Part shown: piece by piece, positions 56,121 to 64,000 of the stretch
How positions within the stretch are numbered: the stretch's first letter is position 1
How the letters are laid out: each line of letters opens with the position of its first letter
Assembly: GCF_019805165.1 (NCBI RefSeq)
Contig: NZ_RWIJ01000001.1
Span: 186,001 to 250,000, forward strand
Direction of reading: 5' to 3'
Source of the DNA: Azospirillum sp. 412522
GTDB lineage: Bacteria; Pseudomonadota; Alphaproteobacteria; Azospirillales; Azospirillaceae
Length of the DNA: 64,000 nucleotides
Translations under genes and position numbers: made by a program
The notes under the pieces: generated by a model
What the model was told of the DNA's origin: nothing
The model's input: only the letters and a program-made list of their open reading frames with translations
Databases searched by the model: none

Positions 56121-56539
56121 GGTTCCGGATTACCCGGGCCTCGGCCACGCGGCGTTCGTCCTCTCCGGATGTGCGCCGTATTGGCCGGCTCCGCTTGGCT
56201 GAAAAGCCTGACGAGGCTCCGAGCCGTACTGGTTCCGGGCTTCCCGGTGAGAGTCCGGACTTTAAGCGCACGGTGCCTCCCTTTTTTTGGGGCGCGCCGT
56301 GCGTTCCTGTCTTTTATTCTGCTGCTTTTGCGGTCCTGGCTCGTGAGTGATCCGGTCTTGGCTAAAGTTCCGCCAAGCTGTTCGTTGCGTGTGTCTTCCG
56401 CTCCTTCTTCCTTCGTTGCGTCCGCATCTCTGGCGCCGCCCTCCGGGGCGGCCGGCGCTGTTGGGCAGGCCGGTTTTTTCCGCCGGCGCGCTGTTTTTCT
56501 CCTCTTTGTTGCCCCAAGCTGTCGAAGGCGCGATCCGGC
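56121..56539 (+). other. Long pyrimidine-rich non-coding gap
   Basis: A 419-base gap after csp with no supported gene. The plus strand is unusually T- and C-rich, with T7 at 56282-56288 and T6 at 56472-56477. Stem-forming parts are CCGGG/CCCGG (56235-56247), CGCACGG/CCGTGCG (56267-56303) and GCCGCCC/GGGCGGC (56435-56452); a weak CCGGC/GCCGG hairpin just before the T6 could terminate. It may be a csp 3' UTR, an sRNA, or the leader of the next operon. Confidence 0.5.
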
Positions 56540-57157
56540 ATGAGCGAGCTGCTGACCGATCTGCTGCCGGTCGCTCGGGACGGTGACTGGTCCCTGGCAC
56601 AGCTGTTCGGCTTCTGCGGCACGATCGGTGGCATGCTGTGGCCGTTCTTCCGCAGCCGTACGGGCATGCTGCTGGTGCAACTGGTTCCCTGCCTGTGCTT
56701 TGCCCTGCATTTCGCCATGCTGGACGCCCCGACCGGGGCGGCGCTGAACGGACTCGCCGCGCTCCAGGTGGCGGCGGCGCTGGCGCTTGGCACCCGGCCG
56801 GCTTTCCGCATCGTCTATCTGCTGATCCTTCCGGTGATTGCCGCGGCGATGGCCGTCACCTGGACCGGCGTGCCGTCGGCCTTCGCCGCGGCGGGGATGG
56901 CGCTGATCAGTCTTGCCCGTTACCAGACACAGGTTGCGCGATTCCGCGGCACCATGCTGGTGGCTTTACCCTGTTGGTTCATGCACAACAGTCTGGTGGG
57001 GTCGGTGCCGGCGATGATCTCCGACGTGACCGGGATCATCGTCAATGCCTGGATGCTGCTGCGCGGCACCGGGATGGCACCGTCGCCACCGGAATCGGGG
57101 GCAACACCGATGCCAACACCAATGCCGCCAGCGGCCGGGGAGGCAAAGCTGTCATGA
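56540..57157 (+). CDS. YgjV-family inner-membrane protein
   Basis: Membrane protein of 205 residues with about six spans. LAQLFGFCGTIGGMLWPFFRSRTGMLLVQLVPCLCFALHFAMLDAPTGAALNGL (split pattern, residues about 18-71) matches the YgjV family of unknown function. The C-terminus is a short Pro-rich cytoplasmic tail. It overlaps the following Crp/Fnr gene by four bases, so the two are translationally coupled. Confidence 0.75.
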   Translation: MSELLTDLLPVARDGDWSLAQLFGFCGTIGGMLWPFFRSRTGMLLVQLVPCLCFALHFAMLDAPTGAALNGLAALQVAAALALGTRPAFRIVYLLILPVIAAAMAVTWTGVPSAFAAAGMALISLARYQTQVARFRGTMLVALPCWFMHNSLVGSVPAMISDVTGIIVNAWMLLRGTGMAPSPPESGATPMPTPMPPAAGEAKLS

Positions 57158-57861
57158 CCGTCAACCATTCACACCTGTCGGCGGAAGACGCTGCCGCACT
57201 GCGCGCGATCCCGCTGTTCGCCAAGCTGACAGACCGTGCGGTATCCTTGCTGGGCGGTGTCGCCATCGTGCGCCCGGTCTCGCGTGGGACCACCCTGTTC
57301 CTGCAGGATGAGCCGGCCGACCGCTTCTTCGTTCTGCTTGACGGCTGGGTGAAGCTGTACCGTCTGACCCGCGATGGGACGGAGGCGGTGGTCCATGTCA
57401 TCGGCCCGGCGGAAAGCTTCGCCGAGGCCGCCATGTTCGCCGACGGCAAATTCCCTGTCTGTGCCGAGGCGGTGACCGACGCGCGCGTCATGACCCTGAC
57501 CGCCGACGGCTTCGCCCGCTGCCTGCGCGAGGACGACCGCATCGCCTTCGGCATGCTGGGTTCGCTGTCGATCCGCCTGCGCCATCTGGTGACGCAGATC
57601 GAGCAGCTTCAGGTCCAGCCGGCGCCGCAGCGGGTCGCCGCCTTCCTGATGCGCGTCTGCCCGCCGGGCGAGGGTCCGGCGCAGTTCCAGCTTCCCTTCG
57701 ACAAGGCGCTGATCGCGCGCCGCCTGGGCATGCAGCCGGAAACCCTGTCGCGGGCGCTGGCCAAGCTGCGCGCCGTCGGGGTCGAAACCCAGGGACTGAC
57801 CGTCAGCGTCGCCGAACGGACCGCCCTGCGCGCCATGGCCGAAGCCGGCGAGGACGAGTAG
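57154..57861 (+). CDS. Crp/Fnr-family transcriptional regulator
   Basis: Regulator of 235 residues with a cyclic-nucleotide-like sensor domain (FFVLLDGWVKLYRLTRDGTEAVVHVIG) and a C-terminal helix-turn-helix (LIARRLGMQPETLSRALAKLRAVGV). It lacks the N-terminal cysteines of oxygen-sensing Fnr; the Dnr/NnrR-like shape suggests NO, haem or another small signal, but the ligand is not evident. The start ATG 57154 overlaps the preceding stop in ATGA, with GGGGAGG upstream. Partner of the YgjV gene. Confidence 0.9.
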   Translation: MTVNHSHLSAEDAAALRAIPLFAKLTDRAVSLLGGVAIVRPVSRGTTLFLQDEPADRFFVLLDGWVKLYRLTRDGTEAVVHVIGPAESFAEAAMFADGKFPVCAEAVTDARVMTLTADGFARCLREDDRIAFGMLGSLSIRLRHLVTQIEQLQVQPAPQRVAAFLMRVCPPGEGPAQFQLPFDKALIARRLGMQPETLSRALAKLRAVGVETQGLTVSVAERTALRAMAEAGEDE

Positions 57862-57988
57862 CAGGGCGCGCGCGTCGGGGGCTGTGACAGCATCGGTGCC
57901 GTGGTTCAGACCGGATTGACGGCGCTGTTCCCCCGTGCGAGTTTGCCCCCCTTCCGGTACCGCATTTGTTCAGGATTTCGAGGCAGCG

Positions 57989-58657
57989 ATGGGCGACAGC
58001 AAGACGGTGGCGACGGCATCGGATCCGGCGCGGGATCTGGTGGCCTTCGCCGGTGACCGGCGCTTCGCCACCGTGATGGCGGATCCGCCCTGGCGTTTCG
58101 TCAACCGCACCGGCAAGATGGCGCCGGAGCACCGCCGCCTGTCGCGCTACGGCACCATGACGGTCGAGGACATCTGCGCCCTGCCGGTCGCCGACATCGT
58201 CGCCCCGACCGCGCACCTCTATCTCTGGGTCCCCAACGCCCTGCTGCCGGAAGGCTTGCAGGTGATGCGCAGCTGGGGGTTCGAGTACAAGACCAACCTG
58301 ATCTGGCACAAGGTGCGCAAGGACGGCGGGTCCGACGGGCGTGGCGTCGGCTTCTACTTCCGCAATGTGACCGAATTGATCCTGTTCGGCGTGCGCGGCA
58401 AGAAGGCCCGGACGCTGCCGCCCGGCCGCACCCAGGTCAACCTGATCGAGAGCCGCAAGCGCGAGCATAGCCGCAAGCCCGACGAGCAGTATGAGCTGAT
58501 CGAGGCGTGCAGCCCCGGCCCCTATCTGGAAATGTTCGCCCGCGGCGCCCGGCCCAACTGGTCGGTCTGGGGCAATCAGGCCGACGACAGCTATGAGCCG
58601 ACCTGGAAGACCTACGCGTTCAACTCCGCCACCGACCGCGAAGCGACGGCGGAGTGA
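57989..58657 (+). CDS. MT-A70 family adenine N6-methyltransferase
   Basis: S-adenosylmethionine-dependent methyltransferase of 222 residues. The catalytic DPPW is in VMADPPWRFVNRTG near residue 31, and the region EACSPGPYLEMFARG near the end fits the MT-A70 SAM site. No restriction enzyme or phage genes are close. It could methylate DNA, RNA or a mobile-element-derived target. ATG 57989 gives the standard start; upstream in-frame codons from 57935 look spurious. Convergent with the HAD gene. Confidence 0.9.
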   Translation: MGDSKTVATASDPARDLVAFAGDRRFATVMADPPWRFVNRTGKMAPEHRRLSRYGTMTVEDICALPVADIVAPTAHLYLWVPNALLPEGLQVMRSWGFEYKTNLIWHKVRKDGGSDGRGVGFYFRNVTELILFGVRGKKARTLPPGRTQVNLIESRKREHSRKPDEQYELIEACSPGPYLEMFARGARPNWSVWGNQADDSYEPTWKTYAFNSATDREATAE

Positions 58658-58660
58658 CCT

Positions 58661-58684
58661 GACGGAGGGCCGTTGGCCCCCGTC
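58661..58684. terminator. Hairpin between convergent MT-A70 and HAD genes
   Basis: GACGG and GGGCC (58661-58671, one bulged A) pair with GGCCC and CCGTC (58675-58684) around a GTT loop. A pyrimidine-rich stretch follows. Confidence 0.5.
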
Positions 58685-58698
58685 TCTCAGCAGAGTCC

Positions 58699-59328
58699 CT
58701 ATAGTATCCCCAATGCCTCCAGATCGCGGCGCAATGCCTCCGCGCCCAGGAACAGGTGCGCCGACATGCCCACCGACTTGGCGGCCTCGACATTGTCGGG
58801 GTTGTCATCGATGAAGTAGCAGTGTTTCGGTTCGAGACCGTAACGATCCGTCAGCAGCCGGTAGATCGCCGGATCGGGCTTCACCAGCTGTTCCTGACCC
58901 GAAACGATAATTCCGTCGAAGCCGTTCAGGAAGTCGAAGCGCTTGCGCGTCAACTCGAACTTGTCGGCTGAGAAGTTGGTGATGGCGTAGACCGGAACAC
59001 CGCGCGCCTTCAACTCCGCCAGGATTTCCGGAGTGCCGGGGATCGGGCCGGGCACCATGCGTTCCCACATGTCGTCATAGGCGCGGATCAGCTCGGCGCA
59101 GTCCGGATGCTCCCCGGTCAGCAGGGCAACCGCATCCTTCCAGGGGCGGCCGCGGTCCTGCTCCAGGTTCCAGGCGGGGCTGCAGACCCGGTCGAGGAAA
59201 TCCTCCATCAGGTCTTCGTAGCCGTCGAACAGTTCGCGGTAGAGATGGCGCGGATCCCATTCGATCAGCACCTGACCGACGTCGAAGACGACGACGGACG
59301 GTTTGGTCGGCTCAGTCATTCCGGTCAT
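58699..59328 (-). CDS. HAD-superfamily hydrolase (subfamily IA)
   Basis: Phosphatase- or dehalogenase-like hydrolase of 209 residues. The nucleophile Asp is in VVVFDVGQVLIEWDPRHLY. Motif II is ITNFS, the Lys is in VKPDPAIYRLL, and the acidic motif IV is YFIDDNPDNVEAA. The substrate is unknown; this HAD-IA group often acts on small sugar or nucleotide phosphates. Starts ATG 59328 or 59319. Thirteen bases downstream of the dsbA-like stop region on the opposite side of a shared transcript. Confidence 0.9.
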   Translation of the reverse strand: MTGMTEPTKPSVVVFDVGQVLIEWDPRHLYRELFDGYEDLMEDFLDRVCSPAWNLEQDRGRPWKDAVALLTGEHPDCAELIRAYDDMWERMVPGPIPGTPEILAELKARGVPVYAITNFSADKFELTRKRFDFLNGFDGIIVSGQEQLVKPDPAIYRLLTDRYGLEPKHCYFIDDNPDNVEAAKSVGMSAHLFLGAEALRRDLEALGIL

Positions 59329-59341
59329 GAAAGAATCCGCC

Positions 59342-60109
59342 TCAGCCCTTTGCGCGGGCGGCTTCGGTCAGCCGCTTCATATCGTCCAGCCTGATGGCGC
59401 CCGGCACCAGCTCGTCGCCGAAAACGAAAGCCGGGGTGCCGCGGATGTTCAGCTTTTCGGCCAGCGCCTGATTGGCGGCGATCACCTTCAGCACGTCCGG
59501 CGATTCCATGTCTTTCTTAAGCCGGTCGGTGTCGAGTCCGACCGACTTGGCGAGCCGCATGATGACGGCCTCGTCCAACTGGCCGCGCTGGGCCATCAGG
59601 GCGTTGTGGAACTCGACGTATTTGCCCTGCCCGCGCGACGCGAGGGCCGCCTTGGAGGCGACGACGGAGGCCGGGCCCAGGATCGGGAATTCCTTCAGCA
59701 CGAAGCGCAGCTTGGGATCGCCCTTGATCAGCGACTGCGTGTCGGCCTGCACCGCCTTGCAGTAACCGCACTGGTAGTCGAAGAACTCGACGACCGTGAT
59801 ATCGCCCTGCGGGTTGCCGATGACCGGATCGGCAGGGTTGCGGAGCAGCTCCTGCTTGTTCTCTACCAGGGCCTTGCGGGCCTGCTCGGCCTCCGCCGTC
59901 TTCTGGCGCTCCTGCATGGCGTCGACGGCCTGAAGAATCACCTCCGGGTGCTCCATCAGATAATCGCGGACGATCTTCTCGATGGCGGCCTTCTGGGTGC
60001 TGTCGAAGCTCGCCGATTGCGCTCCCGCCGGGGTCGCGGTGGACAGCGCCAGCGCCGCGAAGGGCAGGACGAGCAGGGCGGAACGCAGGAACGGCAGGGC
60101 GGGGCGCAT
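59342..60109 (-). CDS. Exported DsbA-family thiol oxidoreductase
   Basis: Periplasmic thioredoxin-fold protein of 255 residues. A signal peptide ends near TATPAGAQ (about residue 30). A helical N-terminal segment follows (IVRDYLMEHPEVILQAVDAMQ), then the active site CGYC in FFDYQCGYCKAV, and a cis-Pro loop in IRGTPAFVFGD. The N-terminal helical part resembles Com1/ScsC-type proteins that can form trimers and isomerise disulfides. ATG 60109 has GGAG upstream and suits the signal peptide better than ATG 60139. Confidence 0.92.
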   Translation of the reverse strand: MRPALPFLRSALLVLPFAALALSTATPAGAQSASFDSTQKAAIEKIVRDYLMEHPEVILQAVDAMQERQKTAEAEQARKALVENKQELLRNPADPVIGNPQGDITVVEFFDYQCGYCKAVQADTQSLIKGDPKLRFVLKEFPILGPASVVASKAALASRGQGKYVEFHNALMAQRGQLDEAVIMRLAKSVGLDTDRLKKDMESPDVLKVIAANQALAEKLNIRGTPAFVFGDELVPGAIRLDDMKRLTEAARAKG

Positions 60110-60228
60110 GAGGGGCGGTCTCCGAAACACGAAGGACATTGGGCCGAAGGCCGCCCACACTGGACCGGCAATCCGGTCCGGACAAGCGCAAAACGCCTGC
60201 CCGGGCCTCACGTTTCAGCGAGCGGCCA

Positions 60229-61644
60229 TCAGCGGGCGCGCAGCAGCTCGCCCACCGACAGCAGCGCCATCTCGTCGCCGTCGGCCTTGCCGATGGTCCG
60301 GCCGGTGGAATAGGGCAGGTTGTTGTCGTTGACGACGACGATGTGGTCGGCATCGACGATGTTCACCCCCTCCGGCCCGAGATGGGGCATGACGAAGCGG
60401 CCTTCCGGCGCCTGCCCGGCGCGGGCCTTGTGGTCGGGATCGGCGATGTCGGTCAGGTCGATGTAGCCGACCTTGCGGACGAAGCCGTCGGCGTCCGCCC
60501 CGGCGATGTCGATCTTGTAGATGCGCTTGAAGGCGGCCGGCGCGTTGAAGCAGTCCGGCTTGACCTCGCCCTGGCAAGCCTGGGTCTTGGCCCCTTCGGT
60601 GGTGTCGTCGCGTTCGATCACCAGCGCGCTGCCGGCGTCGATCATCGCCATGTCGGCGACGACGTTGGCGTTGTCCTCCAGCCTGTACTTCCAGGACTTG
60701 CCGGTGTACTTGCGGCTGGCGACGTCGAATTCCAGGATGCGGCTGTACGCGCGGCCGTCCTTGTTCTCGAAGGCGTTGGCGGCGGCGTTCCACAGCGGGC
60801 CTTCCAGCGACGGGTACAGCGTCTTGCCGTCGGGCGATACGCCCATCGGCTCGAACCCGCGGGACCGGCGGACCTCGAAGCTGACGGCGCCCGGCACCGC
60901 CGGCAGGCCGTTGTTGCGGTAATGGTCGGGCGAGCGGGCCGGCTTGCCGTCGATTACCGTCTCATGCACCGCGATCACCACCCCGTTGCGGCTCAGCTCC
61001 AGGATATACGGACCGAACTCGTCGCCGATAAACAGGCGATCGGCCTGGACCACCAGGGATTCGGGGTCGAAATCGGCGCCGGTCAGGTAGCGGCTGGCGG
61101 TGTTCTCGTTGACGATGGCGAAGGGGACCTTGCGGTCGGGATCACGCAGGAAGATCGTTTCCAGCCGCTGCATGACGCCGCTCTGCCAGTCCGGCTTGAC
61201 GCGGTGGACCATCAGCAGCGCATCGACCGAATTCACCTTGCTGCCGAAACCGTTGTCGGTCAGCGCCAGGAACTCGCCACCCGGCTGCGGCACCACGGCG
61301 GAGAAGCCCTGCACGGCCTGCCCCGCAACCGGCAGCAGGATTTCCGTCTCGCGCGGGACCTTGGGATCGGCGGCGAAGGAGGTGGCGCGGATGCTGCCTA
61401 CGGCGTCCACCCGCTTGCGGTCGGCATTGGTGAACTTGCCGGCGGTGGCGAACAGCGGCCCGGCATCGGCCGGCGCCTGCACCAGCGTGTTGGCCGGCAG
61501 AACGGCATGGCCGGCGAGCGTGGCGGGATAGCGCTTGGCCAGCTGGTCCTGCGCGTCGGCCGCGGCAGCGCTCAGGCTGGCGGTCAGAAGGGCGGCGGTG
61601 GCGAGCAGGGCGCCGCGCCAGGATTTCGGACGGACGGACGGCAT
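60229..61644 (-). CDS. Exported esterase-like-activity-of-phytase family protein
   Basis: Secreted beta-propeller protein of 471 residues. A signal peptide (about 1-31) is followed by the family motifs FLALTDNGFGSKVNSVDALL, DPESLVVQADRLFIGDEFGPYILELS, GFEPMGVSPDGKTLYPSLEG and HLGPEGVNIVDADHIVVVNDNN. Members hydrolyse phosphate or carboxyl esters, but the natural substrate is not settled. ATG 61644 starts the signal peptide. Same strand as and upstream of the DsbA-like gene, 119 bases apart. Confidence 0.88.
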   Translation of the reverse strand: MPSVRPKSWRGALLATAALLTASLSAAAADAQDQLAKRYPATLAGHAVLPANTLVQAPADAGPLFATAGKFTNADRKRVDAVGSIRATSFAADPKVPRETEILLPVAGQAVQGFSAVVPQPGGEFLALTDNGFGSKVNSVDALLMVHRVKPDWQSGVMQRLETIFLRDPDRKVPFAIVNENTASRYLTGADFDPESLVVQADRLFIGDEFGPYILELSRNGVVIAVHETVIDGKPARSPDHYRNNGLPAVPGAVSFEVRRSRGFEPMGVSPDGKTLYPSLEGPLWNAAANAFENKDGRAYSRILEFDVASRKYTGKSWKYRLEDNANVVADMAMIDAGSALVIERDDTTEGAKTQACQGEVKPDCFNAPAAFKRIYKIDIAGADADGFVRKVGYIDLTDIADPDHKARAGQAPEGRFVMPHLGPEGVNIVDADHIVVVNDNNLPYSTGRTIGKADGDEMALLSVGELLRAR

Positions 61645-61805
61645 GCGGTGTACTCCGTGGACGGAACCGTGCGCCCGGATCGGCCGGCAACCGGCCTTGG
61701 ACGCACGCTCGATGTCCGCGGAATAGCAAGCGGCAATGACGCGGCCGGGACGGTTCGATGACCATTGCGTTACCGGAAGGGCGCGCTGGTCGTATGCCCC
61801 GTCGG

Positions 61806-63182
61806 TCAGCGCGATTCCTTGTCGGCACCGCCGGTCTGGCCGCGGATGTCCTGGGCGCGCAGCCAGCCGGGCGATCCGGCGGGCAGCATCTTTTCCGCCC
61901 GCTCCGCCTGCGCCTTGGCCATCGGCATGTCGCCGCGGGCAAGCGCCTCCTCCGCGGTGGCGTAGGCGACCATGCCGTCGTTCTTCTTCATGCTCCAGGC
62001 CTGCGCCGTCAACCGCCACAGGAAAGCCGACTGCGCCTTGCCCTTCGAGGCGATCTGGAGATTCTTCAGCGCTTCGTCGGCCAAGCGGGGGTCATGCTGC
62101 TCCAGCAGGGAATGGGCGAGCGAGACGCGGATCGTTCCGGCATCGGAACCAGCCAAATCCACGGCCTTTCGATACGGGGCCACCGCATCTGGCGCCCGGC
62201 CGGTCTGCAGCATCAGGTCGCCCTTCATCTCGTACAGGTAGGGGTTCTTCGGCTCCTCGGCGATTAGCCCGTCGACCAGCGGCGTCGCCTGCTTGACGTC
62301 GCCCTGGCGGAAATAGGCATAGGCGCGGCCGTAGCGGGCGGCGGGTGACGGATCGTTCACCTTGTAGCGCTGCAAGGCCCCGCGCGGGTCGAGATAGCCA
62401 TAAAGCTTGGCCTGGACCCGCCGCAGGTCGGCCTCTGTCGCCGACGGCAACTGGGCGTTGCTGTAGCGGGAGCGGGCGACGAAGGCCTTCACCGCGTCGA
62501 TGCGTTCGCGCGTCAGCGGGTGGGTCAGGCGATAGCCGGCGTCGCGGTCGTTCATCAGCGGATCGTTGACGCCCAGCTTCTCCAGGAAGGTTTCCATTCC
62601 CTTGGCGGAGATGCCCGACTGTTCCAGGAAGGACAGGCCCGCCTGATCGGCCGAGGCCTCCTGCGTGCGGGAGAAGGACAGGTAGTTCCGCTCCGCCAGA
62701 TGCTGGCCGAGCATCACGCCGGCCGCCCCGGCGCCGGCATTGCGCGAGGCCAGACCGCCGGCGATGCCCAGACCCATGCCGAGCAGGGAGGCGAGGAAGG
62801 CGTTGTCCATCGCCTCCGACCCGCGGACCAGATGGCCGCCGGCGATGTGGCCGGTCTCGTGCGCGATCACGCCCAGCAGCTGGTCGGCGTTGTCGACGTC
62901 CAGCAGCAGCCCGGTATGGATGAAGATGTTCTGCCCGCCGGCGACGAAGGCATTCACCGTAGGGTCGTTGATCAACAGGATCTGCACCGATTCCGGGTCG
63001 ATGCCGGCAGCCTGGAAGATTGGCCGGGCCATCTTGCGGATGATATGGTCCGTCTCGGCGTCGCTGAGGATTTGCATCTCAGACCGGCGCTGCGCGCTCG
63101 CCGGTGGCGCTTCCCACACCAGCGACATCAGACATACGGACATGATGGCGACGACCGAAACCAGCCTGCTGGGCTTGCGCAC
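61806..63182 (-). CDS. BepA-like M48 metalloprotease with TPR region
   Basis: Periplasmic zinc protease of 458 residues that likely helps outer-membrane assembly. The signal peptide ends near APPASAQ. The zinc site HETGH lies near residue 125, with the third ligand in EASADQAG. FAYFRQ-type helical repeats from about residue 300 form TPR units (ARYGRAYAYFRQGDVKQA). The start is GTG 63182, with GGAGG eight bases upstream; it gives a good signal peptide (RKPSRLVSVVAIMSVCLM). ATG at the next Met is the alternative. Confidence 0.92.
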   Translation of the reverse strand: MRKPSRLVSVVAIMSVCLMSLVWEAPPASAQRRSEMQILSDAETDHIIRKMARPIFQAAGIDPESVQILLINDPTVNAFVAGGQNIFIHTGLLLDVDNADQLLGVIAHETGHIAGGHLVRGSEAMDNAFLASLLGMGLGIAGGLASRNAGAGAAGVMLGQHLAERNYLSFSRTQEASADQAGLSFLEQSGISAKGMETFLEKLGVNDPLMNDRDAGYRLTHPLTRERIDAVKAFVARSRYSNAQLPSATEADLRRVQAKLYGYLDPRGALQRYKVNDPSPAARYGRAYAYFRQGDVKQATPLVDGLIAEEPKNPYLYEMKGDLMLQTGRAPDAVAPYRKAVDLAGSDAGTIRVSLAHSLLEQHDPRLADEALKNLQIASKGKAQSAFLWRLTAQAWSMKKNDGMVAYATAEEALARGDMPMAKAQAERAEKMLPAGSPGWLRAQDIRGQTGGADKESR

Positions 63183-63249
63183 CGTGACGACCTCCGGCTT
63201 TGAACAGCGGACCCCCGCGCGCGACCGGCGGAGGCCGCGACACACTCGC

Positions 63250-64000
63250 TTGCAAATCTGGCAACGGTTGGGCGCGGTTGCCATAGCTGCATCACTGCTG
63301 GCGGGCTGCGTCAACACCAAGTTCAAGACCGACGCCACGGTGCAGAGCTTCGTCGTCGCCGATGAGCCCTATGCCGCCGGGGTGGGGCGCGACATTATCG
63401 CCCAGGGCGGCAAGGCCGGCGACGCGGTGGCGGCGATGGCGCTGGCGATGACCGCCAGCCTGCCGTCGCGCGTCGGGCTGGCCGGCGGCGGCGTCTGCGT
63501 GCTGTTCGACGCCGCGTCGAAAAAGGCCCGCACCATCGATTTCCTGCCGCGCCCGGTTGGAGCCGGCGGTGTCGCCATGCCGGCGATGGCGCGCGGCCTG
63601 TTCGCCGTCCAGGCCGCCGCCGGTGTGATGCGGTGGGAGCAGGTGGTCTCCCCGGCGGAGCAGCTGGCCCAGTTCTCCCCCGGCCTCAGCCGCGCGCTGG
63701 TGCAGGATCTCGGCGCCTTCGGCGGACGGCTGTCGGCCGATTCGGAGACGCGGCGACGCTTCCTCGGCGCCGGCGCTCCCGCCGTCGGCGCGGTGGTCGG
63801 GCAGCCGGAACTGGCCGCGACCCTGTCGGTCCTGCGGCGGCAGGGCGTGGGCGCCTTCTACAACGGGCCGCTCGCCGCGACGGTCGCCCAGGGCACCGGC
63901 ATCGACCCGGCGCAGCTGCGTACCTACCAGCCGCGCGTCGGCGGTACGCTGACCGTGCCGTTTGACATTTCCGATCTGCATGTTCCCGACCTGAACGAGC
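63250..64000 (+). CDS. Gamma-glutamyltransferase-like lipoprotein, 3' truncated
   Basis: Open frame to the right edge, about 250 residues seen. It begins with a lipoprotein signal, lipobox LLAGC at about 63295-63309, then FVVADEPYAAGVGRDIIAQ, GGKAGDAVAAMALAMTASLPSRVGLAGGG and VCVLFDA, the N-terminal Ntn-hydrolase pattern of gamma-glutamyltransferases. The catalytic Thr would lie beyond the window. The start is uncertain: TTG 63250, GTG 63184 and ATG 63142 are in frame; the last two would overlap the divergent protease start. TTG 63250 gives the shortest normal lipoprotein signal. Confidence 0.72.
   Translation, partial: MQIWQRLGAVAIAASLLAGCVNTKFKTDATVQSFVVADEPYAAGVGRDIIAQGGKAGDAVAAMALAMTASLPSRVGLAGGGVCVLFDAASKKARTIDFLPRPVGAGGVAMPAMARGLFAVQAAAGVMRWEQVVSPAEQLAQFSPGLSRALVQDLGAFGGRLSADSETRRRFLGAGAPAVGAVVGQPELAATLSVLRRQGVGAFYNGPLAATVAQGTGIDPAQLRTYQPRVGGTLTVPFDISDLHVPDLNE

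Noticed and set aside
56054..56710. Minus-strand open frame across the csp-YgjV gap
   Set aside because: It overlaps both real genes, is Arg/Gln-rich and has no recognisable motif or ribosome site.

Overview
The window is a chromosomal segment of very GC-rich DNA with strong GC bias at third codon positions. Its content points to an alphaproteobacterium of the Rhodospirillales, most likely Azospirillum or a close relative. The pointers are a Rhodobacter-type RpoE/ChrR stress pair, citramalate synthase, paired bacterioferritins of the Magnetospirillum kind, GlnE, a two-domain cold-shock protein, an MtgA transglycosylase and CobS/CobC. The organism call is inferred from gene families, not from a database match. 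About 53 protein genes are supported. I saw no tRNA, rRNA, CRISPR array, insertion sequence or prophage.

Region 1 to 8.3 kb. A truncated PBP-like domain gene is followed by an ECF sigma factor and its zinc anti-sigma factor (rpoE-chrR). On the minus strand lie a VUT-type queuosine-precursor transporter with a structured leader and a four-gene operon: periplasmic binding protein, ATPase, double-length permease and DeoR regulator. A HisN-like phosphatase is divergent from that operon. Together the five genes look like an uptake-and-processing module for a phosphorylated organic compound, either sugar phosphate or aminoethylphosphonate.

Region 8.3 to 25 kb. Here are citramalate synthase, a beta-hydroxyacid dehydrogenase, a TerB-like protein, an AEC transporter, a chemoreceptor, a DinG-like helicase, mtgA, a FliL-like protein, a DEAD-box RNA helicase with a structured leader, a stress flavoprotein, the cobS-cobC pair, and the def-fmt-truA operon for translation start and tRNA modification.

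Region 25 to 39.5 kb. Here are an alpha/beta hydrolase, a divergent LysR/isochorismatase pair, a peptide-type binding protein, asd, an unusual lipoprotein-LivH fusion permease, leuC, a dRS3-like repeat, a GlcD/D2HGDH-type flavoprotein, a TsaC/Sua5 protein, an orphan ParA, two complementary bacterioferritin subunits behind a Fur-like operator, and tyrS.

Region 39.5 to 64 kb. Here are a giant AsmA/YhdP-like envelope protein, glnE-bcp, a PhyH-like dioxygenase, anmK overlapping a membrane protein tail to tail, aat, an RNase T2, nnrD, a histidine phosphatase, an Old Yellow Enzyme, a double cold-shock protein flanked by structured non-coding DNA, a YgjV-Crp/Fnr operon, an orphan MT-A70 methyltransferase, a HAD hydrolase, a DsbA-like protein, a phytase-esterase-like protein, an M48/TPR protease and the start of a gamma-glutamyltransferase lipoprotein. 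Most of the window is housekeeping. The points most worth a second look are the phosphorylated-compound module, the split bacterioferritin, the lipoprotein-permease fusion, and several structured leaders and operators.
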